64,000 nucleotides of DNA, taken from assembly GCA_963663315.1 (NCBI GenBank), contig OY760176.1, positions 1,922,001-1,986,000 on the forward strand, given 5' to 3'. This DNA comes from G963663315 sp963663315 (GTDB taxonomy: Bacteria; Pseudomonadota; Gammaproteobacteria; Arenicellales; Poriferihabitantaceae). Position 1 is the first letter of the stretch. Every line of letters starts with the position of its first letter. Below are positions 41,842 through 51,707 of the stretch, one piece after another. The notes under the pieces were generated by a model, which saw nothing but the letters and a program-made list of their open reading frames with translations, had not been told where the DNA came from and ran no database searches. The translations under genes and the position numbers were made by a program.

Positions 41842-43218
41842 TTATTGCTGACCGTCAGACTCGCTCCCGCCCAGAGCGCGAATAGCGGACAATGTTGCTG
41901 AAATATCGGGAATCTCAGTATCGGGAAGCGATGATCCAACCCGGTCCAGCCTCTCGATCCAGTCTCCGGTCCGGGCGACATCACGATTGAAATTTTGCTT
42001 GACCCACTCGCCAGCGGCATTGATTCTATTGGTAAACAACTCGGGTTTTTCCCGAACAAGTGCGATCTGGGCCGATTCCAGGATCAGTCTGGTTTTTTCA
42101 TAGGTCATTCTGCGCTCTTGCGCAGAAATCAACGGTTTCACAGGGTTATCATTTTTTTCAATCTGGACAAGGTCACCCAGATTCGTCAGCAGCGCTGCGC
42201 CCGCATTCATCACCGGTTTCAGGAAGCGTTCCAGCGTCGCGCTTTTGGCGACATCCCCTTGCGAATCAGACCCTTGTGCCTCAACCCCTTGCGACTCGCC
42301 CCCCTGACCCCGGTCTGCATCTGAACCGGTAGACGTATTGCCCATTACGATGTCGCCTGCAAGCGGTAGCTTATCGACTTGATCAGACAGCACAGACAGT
42401 TCGTTCAATATGCCAGGCATGTCGATCAACGGCACATTGTCGAGTGCGGCAATATCTTTAGACAGCAGTCGACGAACCTCATTCACACCGGAGCCGGAAA
42501 GTTGTGCCAATTGCTGGTCTGCAAGTTGCAAGGCCTGCTTTGCCAGAACCGCCTCACCAGAGAACCGCAGGCGTTTATCAGCGATGAGGATAAGTTGCTC
42601 CACTTCTTCAAGAACCCATCCGTCGGCGTTGCTGCTGAGTTGCGAACGCAGTGTATCAACCTGGTTCGAGAGCGCATCGATTTCATTTTGAATCAGTTCC
42701 CTTACCGAATCATCCTGATTCGATATTTCGTTTCGAACGTCCTGTATCAGTTCACCGCTATCAGCGTCAAACCGGGCAAGTGAATCTCCCAACTCACTAA
42801 TCCCGGTACTCAGTCCGGTTTGTGTCTGCTCGACCCCGCCGATACGCCGCTCAATCAGATTCAGCCTGGTTTCCTGTTGTACGGCATTCGATTTCGAGTC
42901 CACTGTGCCCAGATACCAGGCATATCCCCCTGCGCACACCGCGACAACGCTCAAGATCAATGCAATCCATGAAACAACAGCCTGGCCCCTCGAACCGGGG
43001 CGAGTGACAGGCCGTTCGGGCGCAGGGTTGTTACCGGTGTCCCGGTCGACCGATGCCGGCTCGGATTTCAGGCTTGATGGCGCGTTATCGGCCGATGTCA
43101 TGCGAGTAGCCCGGGTCGCAGGTATTTTTTTCCTGACCGGGCTTTTTTTTACCTTTGTGGTTTTCTTCTTCGGCGGAGTTCCGGTTGCCGAAGTATAATT
43201 GATTTCGTCTTCTGACAT
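41842..43218 (-). CDS. hemX: HemX protein
   Basis: A 458-residue HemX. It has a charged, low-complexity cytoplasmic N-terminus (about 1-80, with KKKTTKVKKSPVRKK), one membrane helix (about 82-105) and a long coiled coil plus helical periplasmic part. Often misnamed uroporphyrinogen-III methyltransferase; the family lacks the methyltransferase fold. The middle has a Q/S/D-rich insert (GESQGVEAQGSDSQGDV), not typical of short homologues. It is 66 bases after hemD. Confidence 0.9.
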   Translation of the reverse strand: MSEDEINYTSATGTPPKKKTTKVKKSPVRKKIPATRATRMTSADNAPSSLKSEPASVDRDTGNNPAPERPVTRPGSRGQAVVSWIALILSVVAVCAGGYAWYLGTVDSKSNAVQQETRLNLIERRIGGVEQTQTGLSTGISELGDSLARFDADSGELIQDVRNEISNQDDSVRELIQNEIDALSNQVDTLRSQLSSNADGWVLEEVEQLILIADKRLRFSGEAVLAKQALQLADQQLAQLSGSGVNEVRRLLSKDIAALDNVPLIDMPGILNELSVLSDQVDKLPLAGDIVMGNTSTGSDADRGQGGESQGVEAQGSDSQGDVAKSATLERFLKPVMNAGAALLTNLGDLVQIEKNDNPVKPLISAQERRMTYEKTRLILESAQIALVREKPELFTNRINAAGEWVKQNFNRDVARTGDWIERLDRVGSSLPDTEIPDISATLSAIRALGGSESDGQQ

Positions 43219-43284
43219 TTTCTTTTCTGCCTGTTCTATCTGTTCTGCTGCCTGTATCTTTGCACCTCTGCCCGTGGATTAATC

Positions 43285-44094
43285 CTACCGCAACGCACTG
43301 CGATTGTCATCTTGAGCAAAATCCGACATGGTATCAATCAGGCAATGATTCGAAACTCCCCGTGCAACCCTGACACAGGTGATGCCGCGCCTTATGCATT
43401 GATCTTTGATACGTTCACTGATCGTGATCACTGGCGAATCAGTTAACAATGCTGAATTTTGCGGACCAAGCAATTTGAGCAGTCCATCGAGTATCGAAAC
43501 ACTGGTAATCAACACCACATCAATTTCTCCGGCGGACCATATATCGATGATCGGTTGTATCGACCTGCTCGTGGTTCTCCTCGTATAACATTGAACAAAA
43601 GTGACCTCGGCGCCGAGCTTTTCCAGTTCAACTTTTAACAGATCACGACCGGATTGCCCTCTCAATATGGCAACTCTGGACTTTTTCAGATCAATGCCAC
43701 TCTCACTGTCTCTTAATGAAACCAGCAATCCCTCACTGTCGGCGCTCTGCCAGGGGGTGAAATCAATATTCAGCCCCTCGTCTCGACCAAGTCTGGCGGT
43801 TTCAGGCCCCATCGCTGCGATCTTCAGACCTTCGGGGAGTACGATATTTTGCTGTTTCTTCCTGGCAACAAATCCTTCTATCGTAGCCGCACTGACAAAA
43901 ACCAGTAGATCAATATCCCCAATGCCGTGCAACAGGGCATCCAGGGCAACAAGGCTGTCCGGGGCTGAAATCTCGATGACCGGGAACTTTACCGCTGTCC
44001 CGCCGTGTTCTTCAATTGCCCTGGCAATGGCATCACCTGAAGGACAGGGTCTGGTAATCAGTACTTTAAGTCCGCCCAGGGATTTATCCCGCAT
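43285..44094 (-). CDS. hemD: Uroporphyrinogen-III synthase
   Basis: HemD closes hydroxymethylbilane to uroporphyrinogen III. The 269-residue protein has the family pattern ITRPCPSGDAIARAIEEHGG, DLLVFVSAATIEGF, IAAMGPETARLG and the late ISERIKDQCIRRG. HemD sequence conservation is low, but place and length are decisive. It overlaps hemC by 11 bases. Confidence 0.94.
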   Translation of the reverse strand: MRDKSLGGLKVLITRPCPSGDAIARAIEEHGGTAVKFPVIEISAPDSLVALDALLHGIGDIDLLVFVSAATIEGFVARKKQQNIVLPEGLKIAAMGPETARLGRDEGLNIDFTPWQSADSEGLLVSLRDSESGIDLKKSRVAILRGQSGRDLLKVELEKLGAEVTFVQCYTRRTTSRSIQPIIDIWSAGEIDVVLITSVSILDGLLKLLGPQNSALLTDSPVITISERIKDQCIRRGITCVRVARGVSNHCLIDTMSDFAQDDNRSALR

Positions 44095-45013
44095 GGCTAT
44101 AGGCGCGGTCGAGAATGTCCTTCGCTCCCTGATCGATCAGGTCCTCTGCCACTGCAATGCCCAATTGTGCAGGGTCTGAGGCGGAACCCTGCTTTTCAGA
44201 CCTCAATATTATCGAACCATCCGGTTCCCCGACCAGGCCGCGCAGGGTCAACCGCTGGCCTGATCGCTCACAATGAAAAGCGACGGGCACATGGCAACCC
44301 CCTCCAATATGCCCATTCGCGGTACGCTCTGCCAGTGTTTCGGTCGCTGATTGTTGATCATTCAACGGCAGAATCAATGGATGAATATCCGGGTCATCGA
44401 TACGGCATTCAATCCCGACTACGCCCTGACCGACCGCAGGAAGGCAGATTGAAGTTGGAATGACCTGGGCTATCCGGTCGTCCATTCCCAGCCGCTTCAG
44501 ACCTGCCACGGCCAGGATAATGGCATCGTACTGGCCTGAATCGAGTTTCTGCAAACGGGTATTGACATTCCCTCTCAGGTTTTTCAATTGCAAATGAGGA
44601 TAGCTTGCTTTTATCTGGCACTGCCGTCTCAAACTACAGGTTCCAACCACTGCACCTTCCGGCAGTTCCTCCAGGGAACTGAATTTTTTCGAGACCAGAG
44701 CATCTCCGGGATTCTCCCTGGAACAATAAACCGGTATGTGCAGCCCTTCGGGAAGATCGACTGTGACATCCTTTATCGAATGAACGGCCAGATCAATTTC
44801 CCGGTCAAGCAACGCAATTTCCAGTTCCTTCAGAAATAAACCTTTTCCGCCCACCTGAGATAACGGAATATCCAGGGTTCTGTCACCCTCAGAGATGATT
44901 TCAACCAACTCAACCTGCAGACCCTGACGAGCGGACAGCAGTGCGTCCCGAACATGGTTTGCCTGCCAAATTGCGAGTTGGCTTGTACGTGTCCCTATGC
45001 GAACAGTTTCCAT
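44084..45013 (-). CDS. hemC: Hydroxymethylbilane synthase (porphobilinogen deaminase)
   Basis: HemC polymerises four porphobilinogens. The 309-residue enzyme has RIGTRTSQLAIWQAN, HSIKDVTVDLPEG, the LKNLRGNVNTRLQKL stretch, VGQGVVGIECR, and the dipyrromethane-cofactor cysteine in GGGCHVPVAFHCE. First gene of the heme cluster. Confidence 0.97.
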   Translation of the reverse strand: METVRIGTRTSQLAIWQANHVRDALLSARQGLQVELVEIISEGDRTLDIPLSQVGGKGLFLKELEIALLDREIDLAVHSIKDVTVDLPEGLHIPVYCSRENPGDALVSKKFSSLEELPEGAVVGTCSLRRQCQIKASYPHLQLKNLRGNVNTRLQKLDSGQYDAIILAVAGLKRLGMDDRIAQVIPTSICLPAVGQGVVGIECRIDDPDIHPLILPLNDQQSATETLAERTANGHIGGGCHVPVAFHCERSGQRLTLRGLVGEPDGSIILRSEKQGSASDPAQLGIAVAEDLIDQGAKDILDRAYSHAG

Positions 45014-45032
45014 GGTGTCACCAATAATACCA

Positions 45033-45695
45033 TCACCCGCCCCCGGATATCTTGAGTCTTAATGCTTTAATGCCGAAAGACGCCAGACTCTTGTCCACTT
45101 CCACCATCTCGTCATAACTTGAATAGGGGCCAAGCCGCACACGGAAAAAGTCGCCCCTCCCCTGGATGGTAACTTTTTGTATCTGCGACGCATTCCCCCA
45201 AAGCGCCAATTCGGCTTTCAGTCGATTGGCATCATTTATTTTCTGATAAGAGCCTGCCTGCAGCATATACACGCTTTTCTTCGATGCCACCTGAACAGCC
45301 GCGGAAGGATCGGATTTGACATTCCCGGATTCAGCCGACGAGGTCGTTGATGGTGGTGGCGAAGGTATTGGCGGCTGACTATCCGGCACCACCATCTCAA
45401 TCTCGGGCAATACCGTAAAGAAATCGAAACTGGTCTGTTGCTCTACTGGTTTACCCTCCTTGCCATTCTTCTGACCGGAGGTTTCCTGCTCATCCTGTCT
45501 GGATTGCTGCAAGGATTGTTCGACCACCTTGCGGATACCGGTTCCAACTCCACTATCAGCGAGCCGCATCCCCTGCCAGAGAATGGTTGCCAGTGACCCG
45601 ATCATCATACCGATGATCAACATCCCGAAACCACGAGGTAATCCACGCCTGGGGGGCGCTGAACGCTTGCGGGTCTTTCGTTTTGCCTGAGGCAT
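45033..45695 (-). CDS. SPOR-domain protein (FtsN-like)
   Basis: A 220-residue bitopic protein with a basic cytoplasmic tip, one membrane helix (about 24-44, GMLIIGMMIGSLATILW), a flexible P/S-rich periplasmic linker, and a C-terminal SPOR domain (about 143-218, YMLQAGSYQKINDANRLKAEL in shortened form LQAGSYQKINDANRL) that binds denuded septal peptidoglycan. The position right after argS is that of ftsN in many gammaproteobacteria, so a role in cell division is likely. Confidence 0.85.
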   Translation of the reverse strand: MPQAKRKTRKRSAPPRRGLPRGFGMLIIGMMIGSLATILWQGMRLADSGVGTGIRKVVEQSLQQSRQDEQETSGQKNGKEGKPVEQQTSFDFFTVLPEIEMVVPDSQPPIPSPPPSTTSSAESGNVKSDPSAAVQVASKKSVYMLQAGSYQKINDANRLKAELALWGNASQIQKVTIQGRGDFFRVRLGPYSSYDEMVEVDKSLASFGIKALRLKISGGG

Positions 45696-45717
45696 GATCT
45701 TTTATCCCGGGTACTGA

Positions 45718-47469
45718 CTACATTCTGTCCGGCGCTGTTACGCCAAGCATTGCCAGACCATTCGCAATCACGATCCGCGCAACGTCAATCAACCCCAGAC
45801 GCGCCTGCCTTAATTCATCTCCACTGGAAAGAAACGGGTGGGCGTTGTAATAGGTGTGGAACACATGGGCAAGATCACGCAGGTAATATGCCAGTAGATG
45901 AGGCTCATAACTGCTGGCCGCAAGTTCAACCACTTCCGGAAAACGCGACACAGCAACCAGAAGGCCCATTTCCTGAGATTCTACCAGCAGGCTGTAGTCA
46001 GCGGCGGCATCGGTCAATCCAGGCATATTTTTTTCCTCGAGTTGCCTGAATACGCTGCAAATTCTCGCATGCGCGTACTGGATGTAGTATACCGGATTAT
46101 CCGATGACTGGGATTTGGCAAGATCAAGATCGAAATCCATGTGCTGATCGGGTTTTCGCAACACATAAAAAAAACGGGCCGCATCGTTGCCAACTTCATT
46201 CCTCAATTCCCTCAACGTAACAAACTCACCGCCTCGTGTAGACATTGAAACTTTTTGATTGCCACGATAAAGCGCCGCAAATTGCACCAGTAAGAATTTC
46301 AGGCGCTCAGGGTCATTGCCCAACGCTTCGAAAGAAGCCTCGATCCTTTTTATATAACCATGGTGGTCCGAGCCAAAGATATTGATAATGCGATCAAAAC
46401 CGCGCTCTGCTTTGTTGTAGTGATAGGCAATATCAGAGGCAAAATAGGTATGAGCGCCGTTGGCTCTGACAACGACACGAGACTTTTCGTCACCAAAATC
46501 GGTTGCCCTGAACCATTTTGCGCCCTCTTTCTCAAAAATATGGCCGTTATTCTCAAGTGTTGCAATAGCTTGACTGATGTCACCCCTGTCCAACAGGCTT
46601 CGTTCCGAAAACCACTCCTGAAATACCACACCAAATTCTTCGAGATCCTGACGAATATCTTCCACCATCGCATCACAGGCAAGATTAAATACCGTTTTGT
46701 AATCTGTTGGCCCCAGGTTCTGCTTGCAACGCTCGATCAGAATATCGATCGACTGCTCGACATCTTCCGGCAGGTTGAGGAAAAGCGTCCCGGTATCCAC
46801 ACTTAAGGCATCCCCTTTCATCTGCTTTAATTTACCGGCAATATCCTTTACATATTCACCCAGGTAGGCATTGGATGGGAAAACGGTTTCGAAGTGACAC
46901 AACTCAAGATAGCGTATCCACACACTCAATGCCAGAATGTCCATCTGCCTGCCAGCATCATTGATGTAGTATTCGCTATGCGTATCATAGCCTGCCGCAT
47001 TCAAAACACGAACCAGTGCATCACCAAAGGCAGCCCCCCGGCCATGACCAACGTGTAACGGGCCCGTAGGATTGGTGGAAACAAACTCCACCATGATACG
47101 CTGACCATGACCTGAATCACTCTTGCCATAGTCATTGGCGTGATCCCGTATAAGAGTAATCAGATTGTGATAAGCCTCACGCCTGAAATAGAAATTGATA
47201 AAGCCGGGCCCGGCAATTTCGACTTTCCCGATCAATTCCAGGGCCAATTTTGACGCCGGTATGGCCGCAACTATTTCTTGTGCCAGAACACGGGGGTTCT
47301 GTTTGAGCGGTTTGGCGAGTTTCAATGCAAGATTGCAGGCAAAATCACCATGGCTGGAATCCCTGGTGCGCTCAACACTGATCAAATCAATCACTGACTT
47401 ATCCATGGCAGCCGGAATTTTCAATGCGCTGACTGCCTGACAGAGAAGTCGTATGACCGTGTTTTTCAT
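45718..47469 (-). CDS. argS: Arginyl-tRNA synthetase
   Basis: A 583-residue class I synthetase with VEFVSTNPTGPLHVGHGRGA (HVGH is the HIGH-type motif), GSDHHGYIKR, the KMSKS equivalent in KVSMSTRGG, and the C-terminal ALAD (DALR) anticodon domain. The N-terminal ADD domain is present. It is complete and heads the minus-strand group argS-SPOR-hemC. Confidence 0.96.
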   Translation of the reverse strand: MKNTVIRLLCQAVSALKIPAAMDKSVIDLISVERTRDSSHGDFACNLALKLAKPLKQNPRVLAQEIVAAIPASKLALELIGKVEIAGPGFINFYFRREAYHNLITLIRDHANDYGKSDSGHGQRIMVEFVSTNPTGPLHVGHGRGAAFGDALVRVLNAAGYDTHSEYYINDAGRQMDILALSVWIRYLELCHFETVFPSNAYLGEYVKDIAGKLKQMKGDALSVDTGTLFLNLPEDVEQSIDILIERCKQNLGPTDYKTVFNLACDAMVEDIRQDLEEFGVVFQEWFSERSLLDRGDISQAIATLENNGHIFEKEGAKWFRATDFGDEKSRVVVRANGAHTYFASDIAYHYNKAERGFDRIINIFGSDHHGYIKRIEASFEALGNDPERLKFLLVQFAALYRGNQKVSMSTRGGEFVTLRELRNEVGNDAARFFYVLRKPDQHMDFDLDLAKSQSSDNPVYYIQYAHARICSVFRQLEEKNMPGLTDAAADYSLLVESQEMGLLVAVSRFPEVVELAASSYEPHLLAYYLRDLAHVFHTYYNAHPFLSSGDELRQARLGLIDVARIVIANGLAMLGVTAPDRM

Positions 47470-47567
47470 GTTACGGGACGTCGGTGGAGCTTTTGAAATG
47501 AGGAGCGATTGTACCTTTTGACCAGAACAAACAGAAGAAAAAGACTGGAATGTAAAATATTCTAAAT

Positions 47568-47586
47568 GCTATTGATAATTATTTGC
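47568..47586. promoter_or_regulatory. Fur-box-like sequence upstream of the ferric iron importer
   Basis: GCTATTGATAATTATTTGC matches the 19-bp Fur consensus GATAATGATAATCATTATC at 14 of 19 positions. It lies 49-67 bases before the fbpA-type start. Fur control of this operon is expected; binding is inferred. Confidence 0.65.
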
Positions 47587-47634
47587 ATTTAGAATATGGT
47601 ACGCATCCCACTGACTATATTACCTGTAATTATC

Positions 47635-48648
47635 ATGCAATCAAGATATTCTGTTATCGCATCCCTGCTTTTTATCGGGCTTGTGGGAACAGTTTATGCC
47701 AGAGAAGAGGTCAACGTATACTCCTACCGAAACCCGGAATTGATTCAACCCATGTTTGATCGGTTTACCGAGGATACGGGTATTGCAGTCAATGTGGTTT
47801 TCGCCAGGAAGGGCATGCTGGAAAAATTGAAAAATGAAGGTGAAAATAGCCCGGCCGACCTGGTATTTACAGTAGATATCGGTCGCCTGTCTGACATCAG
47901 GAACGCGGGCCTGACCCAGGCAGTCATGGATCAAAGCCTGTTCGACAATATTCCGGAAAACCTGAGAGATGCTGAAAATCACTGGTTTGGTCTTACTTCC
48001 AGAGCCCGGTTTATTGTCACTTCCAGGAACCGGGTCGCTGATGGCGCCATCTCGACTTATGAAGACCTCGCCAAACCCGAATTCAAGGGCCTGATCTGTA
48101 CCCGGTCCGGGAAACACCCCTATATGGTCGCGTTGACAGCTTCGATGATCGTGCACCATGGTATAGAAGGCGCGGAACAGTGGCTGGGGAATGTAAAATC
48201 CAATCTGGCGCGCAAACCGGAAGGCAATGACCGGGGGCAGGTAAAAGCGATCAGGGAAGGGGTATGTGATATCGCTGTAATCAACCATTACTACATGTAC
48301 AAAATGATTACAGACCCGGAACAAAAGCCGTGGGCAGATGCGGTCAATGTCGTGTTTCCAAATCAGGATGATCGCGGCACACACATGAATGTAAGCGGTA
48401 TGGCGATGACCAGACATGCGCCAAACAGAGACAATGCACTGAAACTCATGAGATTTCTGGCAAGTGGCACGGCACAGTCGATGTATGCAAGGCTCAATGG
48501 AGAATATGCTATCAAACCCGGGACTGAGTTGGTGAATGCAGTCGAGGCATGGGGCACATTCAAACAGGACAATGTCAGTCTGACGGCGGTAGCGGCCAAT
48601 CGCACAGAAGCCTCAAAAATTGCCGACCGTGTCGGATACGACAATTGA
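47635..48648 (+). CDS. Periplasmic ferric iron-binding protein (FbpA/FutA type)
   Basis: The 337-residue protein (from ATG 47635) has a signal peptide (MQSRYSVIASLLFIGLVGTV then YAR, cleavage near residue 21-23). The mature part starts EEVNVYSYRNPELIQPMFDR, a family hallmark that includes an iron-coordinating Tyr. Further pieces are TSRARFIVTSRN and NRGTHMN-like DRGTHMNVSGMAMT. An alternative ATG at 47596 adds 13 residues. It captures Fe(3+) and delivers it to the permease encoded next, with 29 bases between the genes. Confidence 0.92.
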   Translation: MQSRYSVIASLLFIGLVGTVYAREEVNVYSYRNPELIQPMFDRFTEDTGIAVNVVFARKGMLEKLKNEGENSPADLVFTVDIGRLSDIRNAGLTQAVMDQSLFDNIPENLRDAENHWFGLTSRARFIVTSRNRVADGAISTYEDLAKPEFKGLICTRSGKHPYMVALTASMIVHHGIEGAEQWLGNVKSNLARKPEGNDRGQVKAIREGVCDIAVINHYYMYKMITDPEQKPWADAVNVVFPNQDDRGTHMNVSGMAMTRHAPNRDNALKLMRFLASGTAQSMYARLNGEYAIKPGTELVNAVEAWGTFKQDNVSLTAVAANRTEASKIADRVGYDN

Positions 48649-48677
48649 GTATTGTGTCGACAGGGTTTCGATAGTCT

Positions 48678-50387
48678 ATGGCTTCGTCATCGACACAATT
48701 GGAACTCACAGCCGACGCAAACCCTGATAATACAAGATCTGGCTATGGTGTCAGTTTTTGGGGGACAGGCACTCTTTGCGTGGTGTTTGTCGCCCTGTTA
48801 CCACTCATGGCCATCATTTGGGTGGCCTTTTTTCCAACGGAAAATATATGGCCCCATCTGATCAGCACATCCCTGCCCAGCTATCTTTTGAATACCTTTG
48901 TATTGATGGCCGGTGTCGGGGTATCGGTTTTTCTGACAGGGGTCTCTACCGCTTACCTGATCAGTACTTATTCATTTCCCGGTGACAAGTATTTCGAATG
49001 GATGTTATTGCTGCCATTGGCCGTACCTGCCTATGTAGTCGCTTATCTTTATACTGACCTGCTCGAATTTGCAGGACCGGTTCAAGGCACGCTTAGAGGA
49101 ATCTTCGGCTGGGAACTGGCCAGGGATTACTGGTTCCCGAACGTGCGCAGCATGGGGGGAGCGATCATGCTGATGGGTCTGGTGCTGTACCCTTACGTTT
49201 ATCTGATGGCGCGGTCTTCATTTCTCGAACAATCTCCCCATTTACTCGATGCCTGCCGCCTGATGGGCCGATCCCGTTTCAATACATTTCTGTTTGTGTC
49301 CCTGCCCATCGCCAGACCAGGAATCGCCATTGGCACCGCTCTTGCACTGATGGAAACACTGAACGACTTCGGTACGGTGGATTATTTTGCCGTACATGCC
49401 CTGACTGCGGGCTTGTTTGATGTCTGGTTGAACATGAATAACCTGGGTGGAGCTGCCCAGATTGCACTGGTTATGCTTACTTTCGTACTGATCCTGCTGG
49501 CTCTCGAACATGCCGGGCGAAGCAAAATCCGTTTTTATCAGAGCACAGGTAGATTCGCTCACCGGGAAAATATCCCGTTACGTGGTGTCTCGAAATGGAT
49601 TGCCTTCACCATTTGTTTTCTGCCGATCCTTGCCGGATTCCTGATCCCGTTCGCCATGCTGATCAGTTATGGAGTGCGGTATTTCGATCAATCCTGGTCC
49701 GGAGAATTTCGTCAGTACGTATTCAACAGCCTTACCGTTTCCATCATCGCTGCGGTAAGTTGTGCCGCCATTTCCATTTTGATTGCTTATTCCCGGAGAA
49801 TCGTCACCCCACCCTGGTTCACTTCATTGTCGAAAGTCTCATCAATTGGATATGCCGTTCCCGGCTCGGTTCTGGCAGTGGGTATCGTCATTTCCCTGAC
49901 CACAGTTGAAAACTGGATTGACGGTTATTCCAGATCGCATTTTGGATTCTCGACCGGCTTGCTATTGACCGGCACCATCTTTGCGTTGATCCTTACCTAC
50001 ATTATTCGCTTCCTTGCGATTTCCACAGGCAGCATCGACTCCAGTTTTTCCAAGGTTCCAGGGTCTATTGACATGGCTGCCCGGACCCTGGGTCATCCCC
50101 CATTCAGAGCTCTTCGCCTGTTTCATATTCCATTGATCAAAAGCGGTATTTTTACTGCCATGCTGATCGTATTTGTCGATTGCATGAAGGAATTGCCCGC
50201 AACCCTGCTGCTGCGCCCTTTCAATTTTGAAACTCTGGCTACCCATGTGTATCTGTTTGCTTCGGATGAAATGATCGAACGCAGTGCATTGTCTGCGTTG
50301 ATGATCGTCCTGGCGGGATTGATTCCGGTTGTTGTCTTGAGCAAAACAATTTCGTATTCTCAGTTACTGAAACAAAAAGCCGACTGA
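48678..50387 (+). CDS. Ferric iron ABC transporter permease (FbpB type)
   Basis: A 569-residue double-length permease with about 12 membrane segments, two halves each containing an EAA-like loop (ACRLMGRSRFNTFLFVSLP and AARTLGHPPFRALRLFHIP), as in FbpB/SfuB. Family blocks include LPLAVPAYVVAYLYTDLLEF in shortened form LPLAVPAYVVAY and SVLAVGIVI. It directly follows the binding protein and precedes the ATPase. Confidence 0.92.
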   Translation: MASSSTQLELTADANPDNTRSGYGVSFWGTGTLCVVFVALLPLMAIIWVAFFPTENIWPHLISTSLPSYLLNTFVLMAGVGVSVFLTGVSTAYLISTYSFPGDKYFEWMLLLPLAVPAYVVAYLYTDLLEFAGPVQGTLRGIFGWELARDYWFPNVRSMGGAIMLMGLVLYPYVYLMARSSFLEQSPHLLDACRLMGRSRFNTFLFVSLPIARPGIAIGTALALMETLNDFGTVDYFAVHALTAGLFDVWLNMNNLGGAAQIALVMLTFVLILLALEHAGRSKIRFYQSTGRFAHRENIPLRGVSKWIAFTICFLPILAGFLIPFAMLISYGVRYFDQSWSGEFRQYVFNSLTVSIIAAVSCAAISILIAYSRRIVTPPWFTSLSKVSSIGYAVPGSVLAVGIVISLTTVENWIDGYSRSHFGFSTGLLLTGTIFALILTYIIRFLAISTGSIDSSFSKVPGSIDMAARTLGHPPFRALRLFHIPLIKSGIFTAMLIVFVDCMKELPATLLLRPFNFETLATHVYLFASDEMIERSALSALMIVLAGLIPVVVLSKTISYSQLLKQKAD

Positions 50388-50425
50388 TTCTTGTTCCCAA
50401 TCAACCTGACACCGCATCCTGATCC

Positions 50426-51514
50426 ATGCCCCCTATCCTGAAAGTGGATGACATTAGCTGTCGGTACGGAAGCGAGAGCGCAGTCAATCATACGTCCTTT
50501 GATCTGGAAGAAGGCACACTGGCCTGTCTTCTCGGCCCGAGTGGTTGTGGAAAAACCACCGTATTAAGAGCGATTACAGGATTTCAGAAACTGGCCGGCG
50601 GCTCAATCACCCTCAACGATATCTGTATTTCCAGCGCCCGGATCAATATTCCCCCTGAGAAAAGAAATATCAGCATGGTGTTCCAGGATTATGCCCTCTT
50701 TCCACATCTCACTGTAGAAAAGAATATCGAGGCGGGGCTATTTGGGAAAGATCCGTCATCCAGAAAAGCAGCCGTTGAAGAAATACTGGGATATGTCCGA
50801 TTATCCGACTACAGCAACCGTTACCCCCATGAACTGTCAGGAGGTCAGCAACAGCGGGTGGCGCTTGCCCGGGCGCTTGCCCCCAAACCGGGACTGCTGT
50901 TGATGGATGAACCCTTTTCCAATCTGGATTTTGAACTGCGTGAAAAACTGGGACACGAAGTCCGGGAATTATTGAAGGAAATCGGCACAACCTGTATTCT
51001 GGTTACCCATGACCAGCAGGACGCATTCACCTTCGGCGATGTGGTCGGGGTCATGAATGAGGGTCGAATAGAACAATGGGCTACTCCCTACAATATTTAC
51101 CATCAGCCTGAAACCCGGTTTGTCGCCAACTTTGTCGGTGATGGCGTGTTTCTGAATGGTACTTTAGTATCTGATGGTAAAATTCAATGTGAACTTTCAC
51201 AGTACGGTGAACAGGACCTGACCGGGGACGTATCCGATGACAGGATTCAACATGACCTGCAACAAATCAAACCCGGCTCAGGGAAAGAAGTCCAGGTATT
51301 GATCCGGCCCGATGACATCATTCACGATGACGACAGCCCCACCACAGCCATGATCATAAAGAAAGCATTTCGAGGAGAAAGTTATCTTTACACGCTGGCA
51401 TTACCGAGTGGCACCCGGGTACTCACTCTCGTTCCATCCCACCATGACCACGATGTCGGAGAAAGTCTGGGAATCAAGCTGGACATCAACCACCTGATTT
51501 ATTTTGATCGTTAA
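50426..51514 (+). CDS. Ferric iron ABC transporter ATP-binding protein (FbpC type)
   Basis: A 362-residue ABC ATPase with Walker A GPSGCGKT, Q-loop MVFQDYALFPHLTVE, signature LSGGQQQRVALARALAP, Walker B LLLMDEPFSNLD, and H-loop VTHDQQDAF. A C-terminal TOBE-like part (about 235-360) includes VLIRPDDI, the regulatory site seen in FbpC. It completes the operon; 38 bases follow the permease. Confidence 0.92.
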   Translation: MPPILKVDDISCRYGSESAVNHTSFDLEEGTLACLLGPSGCGKTTVLRAITGFQKLAGGSITLNDICISSARINIPPEKRNISMVFQDYALFPHLTVEKNIEAGLFGKDPSSRKAAVEEILGYVRLSDYSNRYPHELSGGQQQRVALARALAPKPGLLLMDEPFSNLDFELREKLGHEVRELLKEIGTTCILVTHDQQDAFTFGDVVGVMNEGRIEQWATPYNIYHQPETRFVANFVGDGVFLNGTLVSDGKIQCELSQYGEQDLTGDVSDDRIQHDLQQIKPGSGKEVQVLIRPDDIIHDDDSPTTAMIIKKAFRGESYLYTLALPSGTRVLTLVPSHHDHDVGESLGIKLDINHLIYFDR

Positions 51515-51614
51515 CCCGCGTTTATTACGATGTACTGCTCGAAGCTGACCGGGATCTATGCGTAGGGACAGGCCACTGTGCCTGTCCGAAGCCCGCGTCC
51601 TTTACGATGTACTG
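51513..51614. repeat. Hairpin element between ~25-bp direct repeats after the iron importer
   Basis: Bases 51513-51537 and 51590-51614 are direct repeats matching at 21 of 25 positions, both ending ttacgatgtactg. Between them is a perfect hairpin GGACAGGC (51566-51573) / GCCTGTCC (51580-51587) with a six-base loop; 51561-51587 is copy 3 of the dispersed element. The region after it, to 51707, shows no gene. This may terminate the fbp operon or mark the edge of acquired DNA. Confidence 0.65.
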
Positions 51615-51707
51615 AATGTGATCAATTCTGTCCCCAATGAAGAAGTCCCCGCATGAATGCGTAGATATCGGTTGTAATCGATTCCGGTTCTTCGTACATT
51701 CGCCCCC

